This document shows, piece by piece, positions 8,697 through 17,270 of a stretch of DNA of 64,000 nucleotides (its first letter is position 1; each line of letters opens with the position of its first letter). Position numbers and translations under genes: made by a program. Under the pieces are notes generated by a model, which was not told the DNA's origin, made no database searches, and saw nothing but the letters and a program-made list of their open reading frames with translations. Location: the NCBI RefSeq assembly GCF_021404405.1, contig NZ_JABFTV010000003.1, positions 310,001-374,000 of the forward strand, given 5' to 3'. The stretch comes from Billgrantia aerodenitrificans (GTDB lineage Bacteria; Pseudomonadota; Gammaproteobacteria; Pseudomonadales; Halomonadaceae).

Positions 8697-9896
8697 TCAT
8701 TCTGTGCCAGCTTCACTCACGAGCGCCAGCAGCTCGTTCAAGAATAATAGACCTTGGGGCGAAGCCTGAAGCCTTTGTGCATCTTCCACGAGAAGTCCTT
8801 TTTTGCGTGCCGCCACGAGCCGTTCACCGAGCAGCGTTCGCGGGCGACCGGTATGCGCCGCCCAGTCCGCCATGGCAACACCTTCGACGAGGCGCAGCGC
8901 ATTCATGGCGAACTCCAGCGGCAGCTCGTCGTCGCCGACCTCGCTGCGACCGGCAACGAAGCCGCGGGGATCCTCGCGCCGCCGCAGATAGGCCTCGGGC
9001 TGGCGCGTCTTCCAGCGGCGCTCGATGTGCAGCCGCCCTGACTCACCATCGGCGACACTGAGCTTGCCGTGGCTGCCGGCACCGATGCCCAGGTAGTCAC
9101 CGAAGCGCCAGTAGTTGAGGTTGTGTCGCGAGCGCCGCCCGGGCCGCGCGTAGGCAGAGATCTCGTAGCGTGCCATGCCCGCCGCCTCGAGCCGTTCGTG
9201 GCCCAGGTCCTGGATGTCCCACAGCACCTCCTCATGGGGCAGAGCAGGCGGATGCGAGTGGAATTCGGTGTTGGGCTCGAGGGTGAGCTGATACCAGGAG
9301 AGGTGCTCCGGCTCCAGCGCCAGAGCACACTCCAGATCGGCCAGGGCCAGCTCCGGGGTCTGGCCGGGAAGGCCGTGCATCAGGTCGAGGTTGAGGTTGT
9401 CGAACCCGGCGGCACGCGCCTCCGCCACCGCGGCCACCGCATCGTCACCGCTGTGAATGCGCCCCAGCGCGCTCAGCTGGGCCGACTGGAAGCTCTGCAC
9501 GCCGAGCGAGAGCCGATTGATGCCGGCCTGGCGATAGCCCTGGAAGCGACCGCGCTCCAGCGTGCCGGGGTTGGCTTCCAGCGTGATCTCGATGTCCTGC
9601 GCTAGCGGTAACCGCTGCGCCAGGGCCTCGAAGAAACGCGCATAGAACTCGGCCGACATCAGGCTCGGCGTTCCACCGCCAATGAAGACGCTGACCAGAG
9701 GGCGACCCGCAGCCAGTGGCAGATCGGCCTCGAGATCGGCAAGCAGGGCAGCCAGGTACTCCGCTTCGGGCAAGTCCGTACCTCGGCCCACGCCATGGGA
9801 GTTGAAGTCGCAGTAGGGACACTTGCGCACGCACCAGGGCACGTGGACGTAGAGCGCCAACGGTGGCCCGATCGTATCTCGAGGCGAAGCAGGCAT
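8697..9896 (-). CDS. hemW: Radical SAM heme chaperone HemW
   Basis: 399 residues. The radical-SAM cluster motif C-V-R-K-C-P-Y-C (Cys22, Cys26, Cys29) with the extra cysteine spacing of HemW/HemN proteins follows YVHVPW; GGGTPSLM, EANPGT and the C-terminal HemN-type domain are visible. Proteins of this kind without the HemN substrate residues act as heme chaperones rather than coproporphyrinogen oxidases. The start ATG overlaps the rdgB stop (TGATG), so it is translationally coupled to rdgB; this pair is conserved in many gammaproteobacteria. Confidence 0.93.
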   Translation of the reverse strand: MPASPRDTIGPPLALYVHVPWCVRKCPYCDFNSHGVGRGTDLPEAEYLAALLADLEADLPLAAGRPLVSVFIGGGTPSLMSAEFYARFFEALAQRLPLAQDIEITLEANPGTLERGRFQGYRQAGINRLSLGVQSFQSAQLSALGRIHSGDDAVAAVAEARAAGFDNLNLDLMHGLPGQTPELALADLECALALEPEHLSWYQLTLEPNTEFHSHPPALPHEEVLWDIQDLGHERLEAAGMARYEISAYARPGRRSRHNLNYWRFGDYLGIGAGSHGKLSVADGESGRLHIERRWKTRQPEAYLRRREDPRGFVAGRSEVGDDELPLEFAMNALRLVEGVAMADWAAHTGRPRTLLGERLVAARKKGLLVEDAQRLQASPQGLLFLNELLALVSEAGTE

Positions 9897-10507
9897 CAGG
9901 GTCGGGACGTCTCGCGCAGGGCCGCCAACATGGCGTCGAGGGCGCGGCCACGATGGCTCACGCGATTCTTCTCCTCGGCATCGAGTTCCGCCACGCTCTT
10001 GCCCAGCGCAGGCAGCCAGAACAGCGGGTCATAGCCGAAGCCGCCCTCGCCGCGCGGCTGCTCGAGGATCTCGCCTTCCCAGCTGCGCTGCACGATGAGA
10101 GGCACCGGGTCGTCGGCATGACGCAGGTAGACCAGCGCACACCAGTAGCGGGCACTGCGGCCGCTACCCGTAACCCCCTTCAGCGATTCGATCAGCTTGG
10201 CATTGTTGCGCCGATCGCTCTTGGGTTCGCCGGCAAAGCGGGCCGAGTAGATGCCCGGCTGCCCCGCAAGAGCATCCACTTCGAGTCCGGAGTCGTCCGC
10301 CAGTGCAGGCAAGCCGCTGGCCCGGCTGGCTTCGCGCGCCTTGAGCAGCGCGTTTTCGACGAAGGTCAGACCGGTTTCCTCGACGTCGGCCACGCCGAAA
10401 TCGGACTGGGGTCTGATGCGTAGCCCGAGGGACGCGAAAAGCTGGCCGAACTCCCGAATCTTGCCGGGGTTACCGCTGGCCAATACCAGTTCGTCCGTAG
10501 ATGTCAC
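9896..10507 (-). CDS. rdgB: XTP/dITP diphosphatase (RdgB/HAM1)
   Basis: 203 residues from a GTG start at 10507, chosen because AAGGAG lies 5 bases before it and the protein then opens in family style (TSTDELVLASGNPGKIREF). A longer frame up to 10594 would add a basic Cys/Arg-rich stretch not seen in the family. Motifs SGNxGK, ADDSGLEVDAL, GxYSARFAG, GFGYDPLFW and SHRGRAL are all present. The enzyme removes non-canonical purine triphosphates from the nucleotide pool. It is the first gene of the rdgB-hemW-lipoprotein operon and the last core gene before the matrix region. Confidence 0.96.
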   Translation of the reverse strand: MTSTDELVLASGNPGKIREFGQLFASLGLRIRPQSDFGVADVEETGLTFVENALLKAREASRASGLPALADDSGLEVDALAGQPGIYSARFAGEPKSDRRNNAKLIESLKGVTGSGRSARYWCALVYLRHADDPVPLIVQRSWEGEILEQPRGEGGFGYDPLFWLPALGKSVAELDAEEKNRVSHRGRALDAMLAALRETSRP

Positions 10508-10919
10508 GATGGCTCCTTGGGCAGGTCGTTGTCTCCGGCACATTTTACACGAGGCGGCAGTCAGGCCGAAGCAGAACCGCTGGATTCGACGCATAGGAAG
10601 TCCGCTACCCGCGAGCTAATCGATTCGGCACACATACCTGGCGAGGCTTGTTGAAAGCGTTCTTGTAACCTATCTTTACAAGCTGTGGTCCTTGACGCTA
10701 CAGGAGGTGACGAGAGACATCAGCATAGCAATAAAGCCGTTTACAAAATAAACAACGCTTTGATTCTAGAGGCGTTTTTATTACGAACATAGACAACCAA
10801 TATTCCTGTTGGCTTATGGAGTAAGACAAGCAAAGAAAAGTCGTAATTGCATTTCAATTGTAATTAAAAGAAACCAACGCTTGCTTCAATGTCGAAGGAT
10901 TCGAAAGGGACGAGCGACA
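10508..10919. promoter_or_regulatory. AT-rich intergenic region between rdgB and the first VpsR-like gene
   Basis: 412 bases without a convincing gene. From about 10660 onward the composition becomes markedly AT-rich compared with the core genes to the left. It must hold the divergent promoters of rdgB and the regulator at 10920. I found no clear sigma-54 (GG-N10-GC) site and no strong hairpin. The abrupt composition change marks the left boundary of the matrix region. Confidence 0.5.
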
Positions 10920-12293
10920 ATGGATAACAAGGCAAGACTCTTGATGGTGGGCACGCTGGGCAGCGGCCAGCAGCGGCTGGTAGAGCGCATGACCGATAAA
11001 GGTTGGAGCGTCAGCACGGCAGGCACGCTGGCCCAGGCGGAGTCTCGGCTGGTCGAAGGTGAGCACGAAGCAGGGATCTTCTGCTTGCACGACAGCGTCA
11101 TCAGCGATCTGAAGCGGGTCGAGCGACTGGTCGTTCGCTCGGACATGGAGTGGATGGCACTGCTGCGTGAGCCGGAGCTGGACGACCCGCTACTTTGCAG
11201 AACGCTGGGCGATCTTTTCATGGCCTACCAGCCGGAGCCGGTGGACATCGATCAAATCGACTGTCTGATGCAGCACGCCGTGGCCATGAAGCGGCTGCGT
11301 TCCGAAGAGGCTTCATCCGTGGCGCCCCAAGGGGCCGAATTCGAAATGGTCGGCACCGTACCGGCCATGCACAAGGTATTCGAGACCATACGCCGGGTCG
11401 CCTCGGTCGATGCACCGGTCTTCATCAGCGGCGAGTCGGGAACGGGCAAGGAGCTCGCCGCCCGGGCCGTCCACGAACGTTCGCAGCGCGCCACGGCGCC
11501 TTTCATTGCCGTCAACTGCGGCGCCCTACCCAGCAGCTTGATTCAGTCCGAGCTGTTCGGCCACGAAAAGGGTGCCTTCACCGGAGCCAGCCAGCAGAAG
11601 ATCGGCCAGATCGAGGCGGCCGCAGGCGGCACGCTGTTTCTGGACGAGATCGGCGACCTCCCCCTCGAGCTGCAGGTCAACCTGCTGCGCTTCCTGGAGG
11701 AGAAGACCATTCAGCGCATCGGTGCCCTGGATGAGATCCATGTCGACGTCCGGGTACTCTCGGCAACCCATGTCGACCTCGAGAAAGCCGTCGAGGAGGG
11801 TCGCTTCCGCGAAGATCTCTACCACCGCCTCAACGTGCTGCAGGTCAACATCCCGCCGTTGCGGGAACGTCAGGAGGACATCGAGATCCTGGCTCGCTTC
11901 TTCTTCAACAAGTTCATCGAGGAGAAGTCGATGAAGGTTCGCGGTTTCAGCCTGGAGGCGCTGGCTCTGATGCGCCAGTACCACTGGCCGGGCAACATCC
12001 GCGAACTGATCAACCGGGTACGCCGTGCCATGGTCATGTGCGAGCAGCGGCTGATCAAGCCGGCGGACCTGGGGCTGGAGCGGCGCACCTCGAACCGCCA
12101 TGCCATCACGCTGGAGGAGGCACGCAACAGCGCCGAAAAAGAAGCACTGATCGGCGCCTTGAGCCGCAACAAGCACAAGGTCAAGAAAGCGGCCGACGAG
12201 CTGGGCGTATCCCGGGTGACGCTCTATCGTCTGATGGAGAAGCACCAGCTGGGGCGCAAGGGCGAGGAAGCCATCTCTCTTACTGCCACCTGA
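10920..12293 (+). CDS. VpsR-like sigma-54 enhancer-binding regulator with intact GAFTGA
   Basis: 457 residues from ATG at 10920, preceded by GGGACGAG. An upstream in-frame ATG (10809) would add 37 residues encoded by AT-rich DNA and is rejected. Residues 1-125 form a receiver-like N-terminal domain without an evident acidic phosphorylation pocket, as in VpsR. The AAA+ domain follows: Walker A GESGTGKE at about 171, GAFTGA at about 218-223, Walker [13 protein letters not shown]. The C-terminal Fis-type helix-turn-helix reads [26 protein letters not shown] is the loop that contacts sigma-54, so this protein should activate sigma-54 promoters; the best one in reach is in front of the fap operon (17252-17270). 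Effector unknown; c-di-GMP is plausible by analogy with VpsR. Confidence 0.85.
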   Translation: MDNKARLLMVGTLGSGQQRLVERMTDKGWSVSTAGTLAQAESRLVEGEHEAGIFCLHDSVISDLKRVERLVVRSDMEWMALLREPELDDPLLCRTLGDLFMAYQPEPVDIDQIDCLMQHAVAMKRLRSEEASSVAPQGAEFEMVGTVPAMHKVFETIRRVASVDAPVFISGESGTGKELAARAVHERSQRATAPFIAVNCGALPSSLIQSELFGHEKGAFTGASQQKIGQIEAAAGGTLFLDEIGDLPLELQVNLLRFLEEKTIQRIGALDEIHVDVRVLSATHVDLEKAVEEGRFREDLYHRLNVLQVNIPPLRERQEDIEILARFFFNKFIEEKSMKVRGFSLEALALMRQYHWPGNIRELINRVRRAMVMCEQRLIKPADLGLERRTSNRHAITLEEARNSAEKEALIGALSRNKHKVKKAADELGVSRVTLYRLMEKHQLGRKGEEAISLTAT

Positions 12294-12307
12294 TCGAGCC
12301 CGCCATG

Positions 12308-12348
12308 ATGCCCCGAACCTTGGATGTCACCTGTTCGGGGCATTCTTC
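12308..12348. terminator. Bidirectional terminator between the VpsR-like gene and fapF
   Basis: ATGCCCCGAAC (12308-12318) and GTTCGGGGCAT (12333-12343) form an 11-bp stem with a 14-base loop, followed by TCTTCTC. It lies between the convergent genes ending at 12293 (plus) and 12349 (minus). Confidence 0.75.
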
Positions 12349-13431
12349 TCACATCTGGAACGGCATGCGGAAGGTCAGGGTGATGTCCGGGGCATCGTCG
12401 GTCATGCCGATGCCCACGTTGGTCACGATCGACGTGGTATCGCTCATGGCATAGGTGGCGCCGAGATTGACCGCGCCGGATGTGGCACCGCTTCCGGTCA
12501 GGGTCTCCCGCGACTCGCCCTCGAAGGTCCGCTTCGACTCGAAGGCATGCTGATGGCTATAGGAAATCGACAGGCTGAAGCGAGGGTTGAGCGCGAAGGC
12601 CGTGCCAAAACCGAAGCGCAAGGCATCGCCCAGGTCGATCCGACCCGGATGATCGCCCGGATCGCTGGAAATATCGGAAAAGCTTCTCTCGAAATTGTAC
12701 GTATAACCCAGGTTGGCGAAGATGATGGCCGGATCCAACGTCTTTAGCACCGACAAGCCCGTCGAGACTCCCCACACGCCGTTGCCCGTCGGCAGCTCCT
12801 CGGGCACGGTCAGGTTTCCTTCACTACCTTCGACCTCACGCGTCTCTATCCCGTAGGGATGTTTGCCGGTCGGAGCGCGCACACCCAGGTTCCAGACCAC
12901 GTCCGGGCGCGTGGCCGTCTCGGGCAGCAGGCGGTAATAGAGCGAGCCGCGAACGTCACCGAGCCCACCCTGGGTGACGTCCTCCTCGATGTAACGATCC
13001 GTCGCCCCGCCCGCCCCTACGCTTTGATACGTGGTGGAGCGATATACGTATGGCAGATTCAGCTCCAGCTCCAGTCGGTTGGTCAGGCCGTAGCGCAGGT
13101 TGAGATCGAAGGTGGTGGTGTGGCTCTCGACGGTATCGACGCTGATATTGCCGAGAAAGATCGCATCGAGCACCAGGAAGCCGCTCAGCGCCAGTTGGCT
13201 GCGATCCGAGTAGGTGTAGGTGATACCCGGCTCGATGGTGAGACGATCGGAAAAGAGCGTGTGCTCTTCCCGCAGTACGTCACGCACGCTCTGGCTCGGC
13301 TGCGCTTCGCGCACCGGCTCACCGTCGACCTGGCCGGGCGCGCTCTGTGCCAGGGCAGCGGTACTCAGCAGAGTGGCGGCCAGCAGACCCGGCAGTGCTA
13401 TGGCACTCCTCATGCGCTCAGGTGTTGTCAT
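12349..13431 (-). CDS. fapF: Outer-membrane beta-barrel, FapF-like amyloid exporter
   Basis: 360 residues with a clear signal peptide (LPGLLAATLLSTAALAQ) and a helical/polar stretch (about 30-60) before the barrel. Amphipathic strands alternate through to a C-terminal F-R-M-P-F-Q-M. Recognisable pieces include YGLTNRLELELNLPYVYRS and LGDVRGSLYYRLLP. In Pseudomonas FapF is a trimeric porin-like barrel with an N-terminal plug that exports the amyloid subunits FapB, FapC and FapE. It is the last gene of the six-gene minus-strand operon, at the FapF position. A paralog is at 19840-20934 (shared elements RLELEL-x-x-PYVYR and VTDDAP-like endings). Exporter function is inferred from order and fold. 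Confidence 0.72.
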   Translation of the reverse strand: MTTPERMRSAIALPGLLAATLLSTAALAQSAPGQVDGEPVREAQPSQSVRDVLREEHTLFSDRLTIEPGITYTYSDRSQLALSGFLVLDAIFLGNISVDTVESHTTTFDLNLRYGLTNRLELELNLPYVYRSTTYQSVGAGGATDRYIEEDVTQGGLGDVRGSLYYRLLPETATRPDVVWNLGVRAPTGKHPYGIETREVEGSEGNLTVPEELPTGNGVWGVSTGLSVLKTLDPAIIFANLGYTYNFERSFSDISSDPGDHPGRIDLGDALRFGFGTAFALNPRFSLSISYSHQHAFESKRTFEGESRETLTGSGATSGAVNLGATYAMSDTTSIVTNVGIGMTDDAPDITLTFRMPFQM

Positions 13432-13581
13432 TGGTTACCCCTTGTCGAATCCGTCCAACCGATGCTAGCCACATGGCAAACGCGCAATGGGTGGGCGGCG
13501 TCGCCGAAGTATTCTGGGGCTAGCGCTTGGCCCACCTTACAAGGATTCAAAATGAAATAAAACGTTACATAAAAAGTGACT

Positions 13582-14394
13582 TCAGAAACCTCTCTCGAGA
13601 TTGCGTGCCGATTCCAAGGCATTACGCAAATCTCCCGTTGGTGCATTTGCCCCCATATTTCGGTCCATCTGGATCTGCATTCGCGCCAAGTTGTGCACTT
13701 CCTGATGACTGCCCGTCAGCGACACCGACTGATGCACCCCCCGCCCGGCGTGTATGCCCTGCGTTACCTCGCCCTGCCCCGGCATGACGATGCTCATGCC
13801 CAGACCGCTTGCCCCACCTTGAATGGACATCTGCACGCCGGTATCGCTGGTCAGTTGAGTCTCGCCATTGCCGATGCCTGCCTGGCCGAAGTCACCATGA
13901 TTGATGTCGAGCTGGAAGTCGTTGCCCGCCACATTGAAATCACCGCCCGACTGCACCACCTGCACGACCCCGGTGGCATTACCGCTACCGCTATCGATCA
14001 CCACCGCCTGGTGGCCGGAGGCATCGATATACTCCTGGTAAGCGTCATCGGTAGTGGCCGTGACATGGGGCGTGAAAGTCACCGCCGGGGCGGCGCCGGA
14101 AAGGTCGACCTGCAGATCGGCGCGCGTCTCGAAGACCTCTCCCGTCGGCGACTGCCACACCGTCGACATCTCCATACCGAACAGCACCACACTGTTGCCC
14201 TGCACGTAGCGGCCGCGTATGTCGGCCAGCTCGCTGGCATCGAGCTGACGAAACTGCCGCTGCTCTGCCTGCGATTCGAACTCGACCGACATGCCGGATG
14301 CGCTCGCCGCATCGCCAGCGACGATACCGACAACGATGAGGCTCATGTTGCTGAAGAGCGAGATTCCTTGTTTGCGGGTCATGCTGATGTTCAT
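13582..14394 (-). CDS. fapE: FapE-like secreted protein with leader-like motif
   Basis: 270 residues, position five in the fap-like operon. An N-terminal hydrophobic segment (about 12-33, ending DAASASG) fits Sec export. Residues 51-62 read LDASELADIRGR, closely resembling a double-glycine leader (LSxxELxxIxGG), followed by YV as in the fapA-like protein. Further on, one copy of the locus repeat is visible (GVVQVVQSGGDFNVAGNDFQ) before a Gln/Gly-rich tail. In Pseudomonas FapE is a minor fibre component. It shares its middle part with the protein at 21013-21636 (G-[ML]-[ED]-M-S after the leader). The start is 28 bases after the C39 peptidase gene. Subunit role is inferred. Confidence 0.62.
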   Translation of the reverse strand: MNISMTRKQGISLFSNMSLIVVGIVAGDAASASGMSVEFESQAEQRQFRQLDASELADIRGRYVQGNSVVLFGMEMSTVWQSPTGEVFETRADLQVDLSGAAPAVTFTPHVTATTDDAYQEYIDASGHQAVVIDSGSGNATGVVQVVQSGGDFNVAGNDFQLDINHGDFGQAGIGNGETQLTSDTGVQMSIQGGASGLGMSIVMPGQGEVTQGIHAGRGVHQSVSLTGSHQEVHNLARMQIQMDRNMGANAPTGDLRNALESARNLERGF

Positions 14395-14421
14395 GGTGCC
14401 AACCTCTCAGTTGGGCTCGGC

Positions 14422-15120
14422 TCAGAACACTTCCGAGTGCTTGAAGCCGAAATCCAGCAGCTGCTGTTCGGGTACCGGGGAGAACACGTCGGTCATGCGC
14501 CGGGCGGTCAACGGCTGGGCCGGATCGAGCAGCACCGTCGAGGTATCGAAACCGTCGCCTACCACCGCGAAGATGATGTCATTCCAGGAGGCGAGAAAGT
14601 CGTCACGATCCATGACCTTATTGCCAAGCGCCGGATCGCCGATATAGACCCTGTCACCGCGCGCCTTCTTCATCACCACGAAGTGCTCGTAGCCGTCGAG
14701 GTTGAGCAGGACGATGACGGGTATCGAAACCTCTTCGAGGGATTCGGGACCGATCTCGTAGCCCCTGCCACGCAATCCGATGCTCTGCACGTAATTGTTC
14801 AGGTCGAGCAGCGAGAACCCCAGGCTTCTCACCCGCTCGGGATCGGCCACCTCCATCAACCCGGCCAGCACCGTCTCCTCGGTAACGTCGGTCCAGCCAT
14901 AGGCGTACTTGAGAATGGTGGCGAGGGATGCCGCCCCACACGAGAAATCCGTCTCCTGCTCGACCAGATTTTCGAAACGCCTTTCCCGTATCGACTGCAC
15001 TTCCTTGGTCACGACCGTGCCAGGCACCACACCGGCGAACTGAACCGGTGCCGCCTGGACTTGGGAGTATGCGACCGATGCCATGCCGAACATGGCTAAC
15101 AGAAGGAATGGATTGCGCAT
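14422..15120 (-). CDS. fapD: FapD-like periplasmic C39 cysteine peptidase
   Basis: 232 residues from ATG at 15120 (MRNPFLLLAMFGMASVAYSQ, signal cleaved near QAA); an upstream ATG in the same frame lies inside the preceding subunit gene and is rejected. The C39 triad is visible: Cys61 in DFSCGAASLATIL, His146 in DGYEHFVVM and Asp162 in GDPALG. FapD of Pseudomonas is a C39-type protease needed for fibre assembly. C39 enzymes classically cut after double-glycine leaders, and leader-like segments occur in the flanking fapA- and fapE-like proteins. No ABC or transmembrane part is attached, so it should act free in the periplasm. The second-locus paralog at 21639-22337 has the same length. Confidence 0.82.
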   Translation of the reverse strand: MRNPFLLLAMFGMASVAYSQVQAAPVQFAGVVPGTVVTKEVQSIRERRFENLVEQETDFSCGAASLATILKYAYGWTDVTEETVLAGLMEVADPERVRSLGFSLLDLNNYVQSIGLRGRGYEIGPESLEEVSIPVIVLLNLDGYEHFVVMKKARGDRVYIGDPALGNKVMDRDDFLASWNDIIFAVVGDGFDTSTVLLDPAQPLTARRMTDVFSPVPEQQLLDFGFKHSEVF

Positions 15121-15151
15121 CTTCCGTCTCTCGGATGGCTTGAGTTGGGGT

Positions 15152-15180
15152 CCAGCCGGCCCGCCTGCCGGGCCGGCTGG
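15152..15180 (-). terminator. Strong hairpin between the fapC-like and fapD-like genes
   Basis: CCAGCCGGCCCG (15152-15163) and CGGGCCGGCTGG (15169-15180) form a 12-bp GC-rich stem with loop CCTGC. No T tract follows on the minus strand. It is more likely an attenuator or 3'-end stabiliser that raises the abundance of the upstream subunit mRNA. The second locus has an equivalent hairpin in the equivalent place (22785-22810). Confidence 0.6.
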
Positions 15181-15208
15181 GCGGATCGTCGATCCGCTGT
15201 GGCGACGT

Positions 15209-16108
15209 TTACTGAGTGCCGGCCACAGCCAGGCTGTTGCGCTGCTGGTTGCCGGAACCGCTGGCGACGCTGACGCCGATGTTGCCGCTGGCGTTCTGGA
15301 AGGAACCGCCGCTGACGTAAGCGCTATTGGTCGTGGTCGGACCACCGTAGGTCTTCTCGCCGATGGGCCAGCCATGGTCGACGGTCACTTCCGCCAGGCC
15401 GTTGTCGGTCACGTTGGCGTAGGTCTGCTGTACGCCGACGGAAGTCGCCTCGGCGGAGTCGCCCTCGGTCACGGCGGCAGAGAAGGCATTCTGCTGACCG
15501 TTGCCGGTACCCGCCGCGGCGTTGACGGCAATGTTGCCGCTGGCACCTTGGAAGGCGCCGCCACTCACGCCGGCAGAATTGGAGGTGCCGGCATTGCTCG
15601 CCGCATTGTCGGAAGAGGACTGGAAGGAGAAGTTGGAAGCGCGAGCGAACACCTGGTTGGCATCGGAAGCCGCCAGTGCCGCATCGTTGGCCTGCTGGTT
15701 GTTGTCGCCGCCGGCCACGTTGGCGCCGATGTTGCCGCTGGCTCCCTGGAAGGCACCGCCGCTGAGGTTGGCCCGGTTCTCGGTGCTGGCGTTGTTGACC
15801 GTATTGCCTTCGTTGAGCTGCTTGCTATCGACGGTTGCGCCGGCGTAGCTCTCGAAGTCGTAGAGATAGAGACCGCCCTCGACTTCGATATCGCTGGAGA
15901 AGCTGGCATCGTGCTCGATGCTGACGTCCTTGCTGTTGTTGACGGTTGAAGTGATGCTGCTGCTGGCAGAATAGCCTTCCTGGGCTTCATCGCCGCCACC
16001 TGGGCCGGGGTTCCAGAAGTTCGGCTCCGCCTCTTGAGCTAACGCTGCGCCAGAGGCAAGCAGAGCAGTAACCGCGATGGCAATGGGTGCTTTCTTGAAA
16101 GTCGTCAT
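15209..16108 (-). CDS. fapC: FapC-like repeat-containing amyloid subunit
   Basis: 299 residues from ATG at 16108 (AGGAG 8 bases upstream). The signal peptide is APIAIAVTALLASGAALAQ. The mature protein is rich in Ala, Ser, Asn, Gly and Gln. It has three imperfect repeats of about 35 residues starting SGGAFQGASGNIG, SGGAFQGASGNIA and SGGSFQNASGNIG, each continuing V-x-[AV]-[AS]-G-x-x-N-x-Q-x-N, separated by variable spacers. Pseudomonas FapC, the major fibre protein, likewise has three repeats split by variable linkers. Position three in the operon and the hairpin after the gene suit a highly expressed subunit. No leader-like motif was found here, so export may rely on Sec plus FapF. Confidence 0.7.
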   Translation of the reverse strand: MTTFKKAPIAIAVTALLASGAALAQEAEPNFWNPGPGGGDEAQEGYSASSSITSTVNNSKDVSIEHDASFSSDIEVEGGLYLYDFESYAGATVDSKQLNEGNTVNNASTENRANLSGGAFQGASGNIGANVAGGDNNQQANDAALAASDANQVFARASNFSFQSSSDNAASNAGTSNSAGVSGGAFQGASGNIAVNAAAGTGNGQQNAFSAAVTEGDSAEATSVGVQQTYANVTDNGLAEVTVDHGWPIGEKTYGGPTTTNSAYVSGGSFQNASGNIGVSVASGSGNQQRNSLAVAGTQ

Positions 16109-16165
16109 TGAGAGTACTCCTGAATGAACCAATGGTTTGCGAGGTTGTAATGGCAACTACGCCGC

Positions 16166-16843
16166 TCAGTTCTGCCCCATCCTGAAGCGGAAACTGTTGC
16201 TGGACGCATTGCCCCTTCCTGCGGACTGGTTGACTTGAACCACACCCGTCGTGCCACGGAAGGCCGAGGTTTCCACCTCGACGTCGCGCCGCGACGAGCG
16301 GGAGTCGTCCGAGCCTTGTTCCTGCCCGCTGCCACCGGAAAGCACCTGACTGAGATTCTCACTGGTCAGTGAACTTCCCCGCACGCCCAGGGCCACACTC
16401 AAGGTGTTGCTCTGGACATTCTGTGCCCCCGCCGCCTGATTCACGGATATCCAGCCAGCGGACTGGCTCAGGGCGTTGTCCCCGATCCGTACGCTGGCCC
16501 GATCGGGCTCGAGGGCGCTGTCTCCGGTTATCTGCTGAACCACGATATTGTTGGCGAGCGCGTTGGAGCCGATGGCAATGGCTCCGGAATTGCTCTGCAG
16601 GTTGCGATCGCCCGAGGCGATATTGACGTTGACCGCGCCGGTGACGCCGCTCAGCGCATTGCCACTGATCGAGCTGGCCGCACTGTAGGTAGTGGTAAAG
16701 ACCTGATGGCGTACTTCACCCTCCTGAGCGAATGAGTGCACGGGTGGTAAGAGCGTCATGGCGCCCAGCACCAGCGAAGCGGCCTTCGCTACGAACACGC
16801 GACGCTTCGTATGGCGTGTTGCTGCCGTCTCGAAGTAAGGCAT
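16166..16843 (-). CDS. fapB: FapB-like repeat-containing minor subunit / nucleator
   Basis: 225 residues from ATG at 16843 (AGGTGAG upstream), 5 bases after the fapA-like stop. The signal segment is AKAASLVLGAMTLLPPVHSFAQ. Three imperfect repeats follow the pattern G-x-[IV]-x-V-N-x-[AS]-[AS]-G-x-x-N-x-x-S-N: GAVNVNIASGDRNLQSN, GWISVNQAAGAQNVQSN and GVVQVNQSAGRGNASSN. These match the fapC-like repeats. In Pseudomonas FapB is a smaller homolog of FapC thought to nucleate fibres. Subunit type is inferred from repeat similarity, size and order. Confidence 0.66.
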   Translation of the reverse strand: MPYFETAATRHTKRRVFVAKAASLVLGAMTLLPPVHSFAQEGEVRHQVFTTTYSAASSISGNALSGVTGAVNVNIASGDRNLQSNSGAIAIGSNALANNIVVQQITGDSALEPDRASVRIGDNALSQSAGWISVNQAAGAQNVQSNTLSVALGVRGSSLTSENLSQVLSGGSGQEQGSDDSRSSRRDVEVETSAFRGTTGVVQVNQSAGRGNASSNSFRFRMGQN

Positions 16844-16848
16844 GAGGC

Positions 16849-17220
16849 TCACCTGATCGTCTCGGTACGCATGGATTGGCGTTGCTGATTGTTCCCGGCC
16901 TCCGTCTGCCGTCCGCCAGAGCCGCTCTTGGAGCCGCCACCTCTCTCGTCCCAGAGCACCACGCCCCACGGCTGATCCAGCTCGAGTTCCGAGGAAGGGA
17001 CATAGCGTCCACGAACGTCATCGAGATGAACCGCATCCAACTCCTGCCAGGCAGCGGTTCTCGTTTCCTCGGCGAGGAAAGCCTCACCTTCCCCCAGGGC
17101 GGCGGCAGGGACACACCAGGCCACGCCGAAGAAAAGAGCGGCCAGCATGGCGTGGTTACCCATCGGGCGCTGTCGCTGCGCTTCTCCGGTGCTGGCTTTG
17201 ACGGCGTTGCGAGTGTTCAT
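16849..17220 (-). CDS. fapA: FapA-like small periplasmic protein with leader-like motif
   Basis: 123 residues from ATG at 17220 with GAGGA 7 bases upstream. A basic N-terminus is followed by the hydrophobic stretch MLAALFFGVAWCVPAAALG. Residues 61-72 read LDAVHLDDVRGR then YV, nearly the same as in the fapE-like protein (LDASELADIRGRYV). The C-terminal 40 residues are low-complexity Gly/Ser/Arg/Gln. FapA of Pseudomonas is a small protein that affects fibre composition, perhaps as a chaperone. It is first in the operon, about 35 bases downstream of a predicted sigma-54 promoter. Similarity to known FapA cannot be tested here; the name rests on order and size. Confidence 0.58.
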   Translation of the reverse strand: MNTRNAVKASTGEAQRQRPMGNHAMLAALFFGVAWCVPAAALGEGEAFLAEETRTAAWQELDAVHLDDVRGRYVPSSELELDQPWGVVLWDERGGGSKSGSGGRQTEAGNNQQRQSMRTETIR

Positions 17221-17251
17221 CGATTCATCCTCAGCGTGGCTCATCTAGTAC

Positions 17252-17270
17252 CGGGCAAAGACCATGCCAA
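17252..17270 (-). promoter_or_regulatory. Sigma-54 (-24/-12) promoter for the fap-like operon
   Basis: On the minus strand the sequence reads TTGGCATGGTCTTTGCCCGG. It has the invariant GG (plus 17267-17268) and GC (plus 17255-17256) ten bases apart, and matches TGGCAYR-N4-TTGCW closely (TGGCATG-GTCT-TTGCC). Transcription would begin near 17243, 23 bases before the fapA-like start codon. This agrees with the GAFTGA-type activator at 10920-12293. Confidence 0.8.

Noticed and set aside
10809..10919. Upstream extension of the first VpsR-like gene
   Set aside because: The added 37 residues are encoded by AT-rich DNA unlike the gene, and a ribosome site precedes the ATG at 10920, where the paralog-like N-terminus starts.
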